Of a stretch of 12,778 nt of DNA, positions 9,052 to 12,778 are shown piece by piece. Positions within the stretch are counted from its first letter, which is position 1. Every line of letters begins with the position of its first letter. A program made the position numbers and the translations under genes. The stretch is from Euperipatoides rowelli (Eukaryota; Onychophora; Udeonychophora; Euonychophora; Peripatopsidae): the NCBI GenBank assembly GCA_003024985.2, contig PXIH01S0001135.1. One strand, given 5' to 3'. The notes under the pieces are model-generated. The model was given only the letters and a program-made list of their open reading frames with translations, ran no database searches and had not been told where the DNA came from.

Positions 9052-10426
9052 CTAGAATAAAAAACAAAAAAAAAAACATAATATGGCAGCATAAGTAAGT
9101 TTCTTTTTTAATGCATAATTTTTATTTCCACTTATTTAAACAAATTATGTTTTAACACCACCAAAATTGATTGAGCTTAAAAATGTCTGATAAAATTATA
9201 CCAAAGTAATTTTTTTTAAAGAAAATTATGAAACTGCCTGGATGTTGGAAGTATAGAGTGTAACAAGTCAGAAAATATTGTATTAAATACAAAACAACAA
9301 CAAATGCTCAAATTATGAACGATTTTAACTTCACTTTTTGTTGAATGATGCAATCATATTTACTAACATTCAATCATGTTTCTTTTCTTTCATTTGTTTA
9401 ATATCTCTGGTTCATTTTCTGTAAATGATCTCCTCTTTATACTGTACATATTTCACTTCTTTAGTATCACTCAGAAATTTAATATTAGTGGAGGGAATTA
9501 TTTAGTTTCTACAGTATAATGATGTAAAATGCACTACTTTTCACTATTGGTCTTTAAAAAAAAAGTGCATGCTTAGGAGAAAGGCTGACCAAAAGTGAGT
9601 GTTTACAGATCAACCTGAAAATGCAGACAATACATAATATTGTTATTGTAGTACCGGTACATTGAACTTGCAACATAAGTGAATTTAAACAGAACATCAC
9701 TTATATAGTAACTCGTTCATAGATATATCTCTCTTCCTGTTTTAAAATTGTGTGTATGAAAAAAAAGAAAAAAGAACGATAAACCGCAAAGATAAAAATT
9801 GTCTAGCCTAAGAGACTTCCCCCCCCCTCCCCCCTATATTACAGTATATTGAAAAACCTTTGAGTCTACAATTGCTCAAGAAAAAAAAAAACTGGCAAAT
9901 GTTTTTTTTTTTTTAATTGGGGAAGGAAGACTTACTTAAACATTTCATGATTTCATTTAGATATCTGTAATATTAAAGATAAAAAAGATATTTAATAAAG
10001 TATTTATCAGACTATTTTGGCTAAAATTGATCAAATTGATGTACATATACAGTGTGTTATACGGTACTGTAGAATGGCACTATGCTTATGACAAACAATG
10101 AGTAAGAAATACGATTTTTCGAATCAGTTGAGGTATGTCTTAAAATGTCTGGTGTAGTCAGTCTAAACTGTTTGGGTTAGATTATTTTTTTNTTAAATTA
10201 TATAAATTAATTTATGACATACTGCAGATTAAATAAATATGAAATTTAGCACCAGGGGATTACATGAAATTGATATATGGTACTGTATATATGGATGGAT
10301 TCACCAAATTAATTTGAATTATTAACAATTTGCCTTTCAAAAGTAAAATGATGTAGTAGCCAAGTTTGAAGTACAATATATGATTCATTTTCCCCCTAAA
10401 TAATACTTGCAATTATTATTACTAAC
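9052..10426 (-). other. NOM1: NOM1 intron (1.4 kb)
   Basis: The donor is gttagt (10421-10426) and the acceptor ttctag (9052-9057) on the minus strand, phase 0. I see no gene or transposon protein inside. It contains A and T runs, a C9-T-C6 tract at 9819-9834 and six TACWGTA words (9440, 9510, 9840, 10065 and 10281 among them). The single N at 10192 sits in a T run. Confidence 0.75.
9819..9834 (-). other. G-rich tract in the NOM1 intron transcript
   Basis: The plus strand has nine C, one T, then six C, so the NOM1 pre-mRNA strand carries GGGGGGAGGGGGGGGG. It could form an intramolecular or intermolecular quadruplex, although long unbroken G runs without loops are a poor fit to the usual rule. 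No functional claim is made. Confidence 0.4.
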
Positions 10427-10591
10427 CTGAAAAACTCTATCATATTGACAAAATTTCTGAGCCAGCAAAGCATAGAAATGGTTATAATCCTTTTCTTGCT
10501 GACAGCAATTCATAATGATATGAATAATTTCTTGCTGCTGATCCCCTTTCAGACCAATCTTTAGTAGTTTTTCGAAGGCATCTATATAATC
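10427..10591 (-). CDS. NOM1: NOM1 MA3-domain exon
   Basis: This exon has 55 codons between the acceptor ttttttag and the donor gttagt, phase 0 at both ends. It opens DYIDAFEKLLKIGLKGDQQQ, followed by EIIHIIMNCCQQEKDYNHFY and ALLAQKFCQYDRVFQ. The motif of D-x-x-DAFEKLLKLGLK, E-REIIHV-M-CC-QEK-YN-FYA and KFC-Y-R-FQ is the signature of the NOM1/Sgd1 MA3 domain, an alpha-helical eIF4G/PDCD4-type fold. Nearly every diagnostic residue is present, which makes this the clearest identification in the window. The preceding exon, which in vertebrates would end in the MNTD-RR-IFC-(I/L)MTSE segment, was not found up to 12778, so the upstream intron exceeds 2.1 kb. Confidence 0.93.
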
Positions 10592-10671
10592 CTAAAAAAT
10601 GAACAAAGTTTAGCTAATGAATATAAGAATGTCGGTAGAGGTTGGAAAATAACCTAAACGTCTATATACAA

Positions 10672-10674
10672 ACA

Positions 10675-10697
<23 letters not shown>
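10672..10697. repeat. (AC)13 microsatellite
   Basis: Twenty-six bases of uninterrupted AC repeat are followed by an A run, so the tract is likely polymorphic. It is 80 bp upstream of the acceptor of the NOM1 MA3 exon in transcript terms, where it reads as (GT)n. Confidence 0.9.
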
Positions 10698-10707
<10 letters not shown>

Positions 10708-11341
10708 TTAAAAGCTATAATAGAAATCGTTTTATCTCTTATGCCCCTCTATCTCTATTTATCGATATGAAATAAATTTGTGAATGTGCAGATCATTTGA
10801 ATATGATCTCGTGAATGATATTTTCTGTATTGAGACCAAGATTTTGATCTTCTGTTTGATTTTTAAAAAGGGATGTAAACGCTGATAATAAAAAGTTGAT
10901 TTACATCTAAAAATATACTGTGTGAGTTGTACTTCATTTACTACAGTGATAGATTCTGCAACAAATTGGTAGCACAACCATTATTTTTTATGCTTCAGAA
11001 CTAACCAACAAGAAGCTTTCGAGAAAAAACAAATATAAACAAGAAAGAAAATGGCAAAGTGTGTCAATGCCTGTAGGTGAAAATTAACTCGTAATGAAAA
11101 ATGATCATATCTGGGCATTAAAAGTAGGTGCAATTTTAAGAAGTAGGCTATACGGTATGCTTATTTAAACCAGTTAGAGAATCAGCATCAGCCAAGGCAA
11201 GAGATGCAAGGAGAAAAAAAAAAAAGACACTTTTGGACTTGTTATAATTACATTATCACTGAAAAGCACAGTTCAAAAAAAGTGGGGGTTGAACTTAAAG
11301 GAATTCATGCAAGAAATGGGGAAAATAGGCATTCAGGATAA

Positions 11342-11654
11342 GATTCTGGAATTAAAAATATTCAGATGGATAATGATAACGTAGATGAATTTATAATGCC
11401 AGCAAGAAATATAGCAACTAAATGTACATCATTAGGCCAATGAATCTTAGATAGAGAACTTGTATATCGAAGACGTTGAATGATATATAAAGCAGCTAGA
11501 ATGGAAAAAGGCAAAGGACATGGAGAAACAATCACTAGATTGTCTAAAATCTGGGAACTAATACCACAAAAAAGAAGAAATGAAAGTTCTAGAGTAAATG
11601 GGTGTAGCCTATAACATAAAGGAAACTCCAACTGGAGACAGTGATGAGCTGTGA
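11342..11654 (+). mobile_element. Ty1/copia-type gag remnant
   Basis: The plus-strand frame from 11342 reads NIQMDNDNVDEFIM, then ARNIATKCTSLGQ, a stop, and ILDRELVY. This matches the copia gag (UBN2/retrotran_gag family) pattern of E-D-x-x-VDEFI-R-(A/Q)-IA-x-LTS-GH-ISDRELVY. Downstream, in another frame, KETPTGDSDEL (about 11622-11652) looks like the end of the same conserved region. The stops and frame changes show it is dead. A minus-strand open frame over the same stretch (11362-11631) is its antisense shadow. Sequence before 11342 may also belong to the element but is too eroded to assign. Confidence 0.7.
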
Positions 11655-11919
11655 AAATTTTCTTTTTTTTTTTTTCAATTAAAACAATAAGTTCTGACAG
11701 CTAGTTTCAAACTGATTACTCCGGTCAGTGGAGGAGAGCTCAGCTATTATACCAAACAGTCCGCCTTTATTTATTTTTAATATAAAGAAATCTTTTTTTT
11801 TTTTGTTAGACACATCATTGTTTATTAAAAACACATTTAAATAATGTACAGTACCTATATAGAATTTCAAAAAATAAAGATCTATTTTACTTCCAAGTAA
11901 TTCAAATATTGTTAAATAA

Positions 11920-11933
11920 CTGCCATCTAGTGG
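11920..11933 (-). promoter_or_regulatory. CTCF-type binding motif
   Basis: On the minus strand the sequence is CCACTAGATGGCAG. It fits the core CTCF consensus CCASYAGRKGGCRS at all 14 positions. CTCF is an insulator and chromatin loop protein conserved across bilaterians. A match of this length is rarely chance in AT-rich DNA, but the same word also occurs in transposons. No occupancy can be inferred from sequence alone. Confidence 0.45.
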
Positions 11934-12074
11934 TGAAATTTTCTTCTTTCATGGTATTCCATGGTCTCCTGTTTGGTTCCATAGCCCACCAATAGCTTCT
12001 ATGAAATGATTTAACATAAGGATCAGGATTATATTAATCTGGTGGCTTCCAATTTACATTACGGTAACAAAAAA

Positions 12075-12123
12075 TTTTAACAATGGGCTCTCAAATTTCA
12101 GGACAATTTAACAATGAGCTCTC
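12075..12123 (+). repeat. Short direct repeat TTTAACAATGRGCTCTC
   Basis: Two near-identical 17-base blocks (about 12076-12092 and 12107-12123, one mismatch) lie 31 bp apart. The second runs into the palindrome CTCGCGAG. They lie between the copia gag and reverse transcriptase pieces, so they may be part of that element or a small local duplication. Confidence 0.5.
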
Positions 12124-12227
12124 GCGAGCCCACGGGAGTCCAATACAGCTCACCACGGTTGAAGATATTAATAAAAGGAAACTTCAGAAGAAACTATTAA
12201 TAAAGGAAAAAATATATAGTGGCTATG

Positions 12228-12427
12228 GAATATAATCAACAAAGTGAATTTGTTTGACTTTATTATCAAAGTGGATTGGACTATGAAGAATCATTTTCTC
12301 CAATAGTTAAATGTGAATCTTTCAGAATTTTAAGAATTTAAAAAGTATGATGTTAAACAGCATATTTTAATGGAGAGTTAAAGGAAACATTCTTTATGGA
12401 ACGGCCAAAACGATATGTGCGCCCAGA
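12228..12427 (+). mobile_element. Ty1/copia-type reverse transcriptase remnant, part 1
   Basis: The frame shows SEFV, a stop, LYYQSGLDYEESFSPIVK and CESFRIL, a clear match to the copia reverse transcriptase start (ARLVA-G-Q--G-DYEETFSPVVK-ES-R). A frame change gives KYDVKQ, standing for the V-Q-DVKTA segment, and another gives FNGELKETFFMERPKRYV, the NGELKE-IYMEQP-G(F/Y) motif. The DV of this block includes the first catalytic aspartate of the family. Stops at 12255 and 12339, the frame changes and the MITE inserted at 12428 show it is inactive. It has the same strand and order as the gag remnant, so both may come from one copy with the protease and integrase region lost or unrecognisable. 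Confidence 0.82.
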
Positions 12428-12662
12428 CAGGGCTAGAGCTGAGCCAAATGGGCCCCGCACTGTGGGGGTAAAAAAAAAGCTTATCAAAATTATAAAGGTT
12501 TCCCACCCTTAATATAAGCCATATGTTGAGGGGGGAACCTTTGTGGGTCAAAAAAAAAAAAGTTTATCGAAATTATAAAAGGTTTCCCACCCCTAATTTT
12601 GAGGGCCCCCGTGAGATATCCAATTGGGCCTCACACTAACTGAATCTGGCCCTGTGTCCAGA
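12420..12662. mobile_element. 227-bp hAT-like MITE with 8-bp target duplication
   Basis: The element spans 12428-12654. Its left end CAGGGCTAGAG and the complement of its right end, CAGGGCCAGAT, agree at 9 of the first 10 bases. CAGGGNN ends are characteristic of hAT elements. The flanking octamers CGCCCAGA (12420-12427) and TGTCCAGA (12655-12662) match at 6 of 8, and both differences are C/T, as expected for a decayed 8-bp hAT duplication. It has no coding capacity. It sits within the copia reverse transcriptase remnant, so it inserted after that copy. Confidence 0.78.
12462..12597. repeat. Internal duplication and inverted block within the MITE
   Basis: The block at 12462-12512 (GTGGGGGT, an A run, a TTATCAAAATTATAAA segment, GGTTTCCCACCC) recurs at 12543-12597 with few changes, so the MITE body is largely a tandem duplicate of about 50 bp. 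In addition AAAGGTTTCCCACCC (12494-12508) is nearly complementary to GAGGGGGGAACCTTT (12528-12542), giving a possible hairpin between the two copies. Confidence 0.75.
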
Positions 12663-12778
12663 TTTAAGGATTGCACCAATCAAGGAGAAATTAAAACATA
12701 ATTCTGGTAGGATGGGGATTAAAATGCAGGGATGCCAACCTCTGTAGAGTGTCGTCAGTAGTTATACTTTTTTTGTGT
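12663..12778 (+). mobile_element. Probable copia reverse transcriptase remnant, part 2
   Basis: After the MITE, one frame gives GLHQSRRN near 12675, resembling the copia YGLKQSPR motif. Another frame gives DANLCRVSSVVILFLC at 12731-12778, resembling the segment just before the YVDD catalytic box (D-CLY---..-VILLLYVDD). The YVDD itself would fall beyond the right edge. The similarity is weak alone, but position and order after part 1 support it. Confidence 0.45.

Larger units (their letters stand above)
10592..12778 (-). other. NOM1: Upstream NOM1 intron, running off the window
   Basis: It starts immediately 5' of the MA3 exon and continues past the right edge. It contains a CA microsatellite, copia gag and reverse transcriptase remnants on the opposite strand, a hAT-like MITE and a CTCF-type motif. 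I searched by eye for the expected preceding NOM1 exon and did not see it. In 10700-11340 and 11655-12227 there is no other gene I can support. Confidence 0.7.

Noticed and set aside
10759-10977. Minus-strand open frame of 72 codons just upstream of the NOM1 MA3 exon
   Set aside because: Considered as a possible preceding NOM1 exon, but it shows no MIF4G or MA3 motif and none of the expected MNTD-RR-IFC segment.
11362-11631. Minus-strand open frame of 89 codons
   Set aside because: It is the antisense of the copia gag remnant; the plus strand carries recognisable gag motifs in the same interval.
11679-11870. Minus-strand open frame of 63 codons
   Set aside because: It runs through poly(T) tracts that give poly-Lys; nothing supports coding.
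12428-12480. Continuation of the copia frame through RARAEPNGP
   Set aside because: That open stretch belongs to the inserted MITE, as shown by its inverted ends and target duplication, and not to the copia protein.
10592-12778. Upstream NOM1 exon inside the window
   Set aside because: No minus-strand segment with splice borders resembling the MIF4G-MA3 linker was found; it should lie beyond the right edge.

Overview
The window is AT-rich (roughly 70% by eye) animal genomic DNA with three single ambiguous bases (4313, 8253, 10192), as in a draft assembly. It has no bacterial-style gene packing. What coding sequence it has is split by GT-AG introns, and most of the rest is decayed transposon sequence, microsatellites and homopolymer tracts. 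The spliced gene is closest, from memory, to metazoan NOM1. Together with LINE and copia debris this suggests an invertebrate animal, perhaps a marine deuterostome; the species cannot be read from the sequence.

The only host gene I can support is the 3' end of NOM1 (nucleolar protein with MIF4G domain 1; yeast Sgd1 family) on the minus strand. Three exons at 10427-10591, 8920-9051 and 4944-5228 join in phase 0. They give 193 continuous codons, ending in TAA at 4944-4946, with a poly(A) signal 52 nt downstream. The introns are about 1.4 kb and 3.7 kb. The upstream intron runs off the right edge, and the exons for the MIF4G domain and the start of MA3 lie outside the window.

Region by region (plus coordinates): 1-285 holds two copies of a roughly 171-bp tandem repeat. 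About 1878-2020 is a degenerate tRNA-derived SINE. 2238-3304 is a plus-strand non-LTR retrotransposon reverse transcriptase remnant with its 3' UTR. 3602-4783 is a 1176-bp element with 16-bp terminal inverted repeats and TTA target duplications (PIF/Harbinger-like), and it contains another LINE-like 3' tail. 4887-5228 is the NOM1 terminal exon and 3' UTR. The last intron carries a minus-strand LINE remnant (6400-7170) and a small, broken, unrecognised coding-like patch (7569-7900). The intron upstream of 10591 holds plus-strand Ty1/copia gag and reverse transcriptase remnants. The reverse transcriptase remnant is interrupted by a 227-bp hAT-like MITE with 8-bp target duplications.

The transposon pieces are all broken by stops and frame changes, and none looks able to move. 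I found no novel multi-gene system. The most useful less obvious observations are the nested MITE, the TTA-flanked TIR element, two strongly over-represented 7-mers (TACWGTA and TAGGCTA), and a perfect CTCF-type motif in the upstream NOM1 intron.
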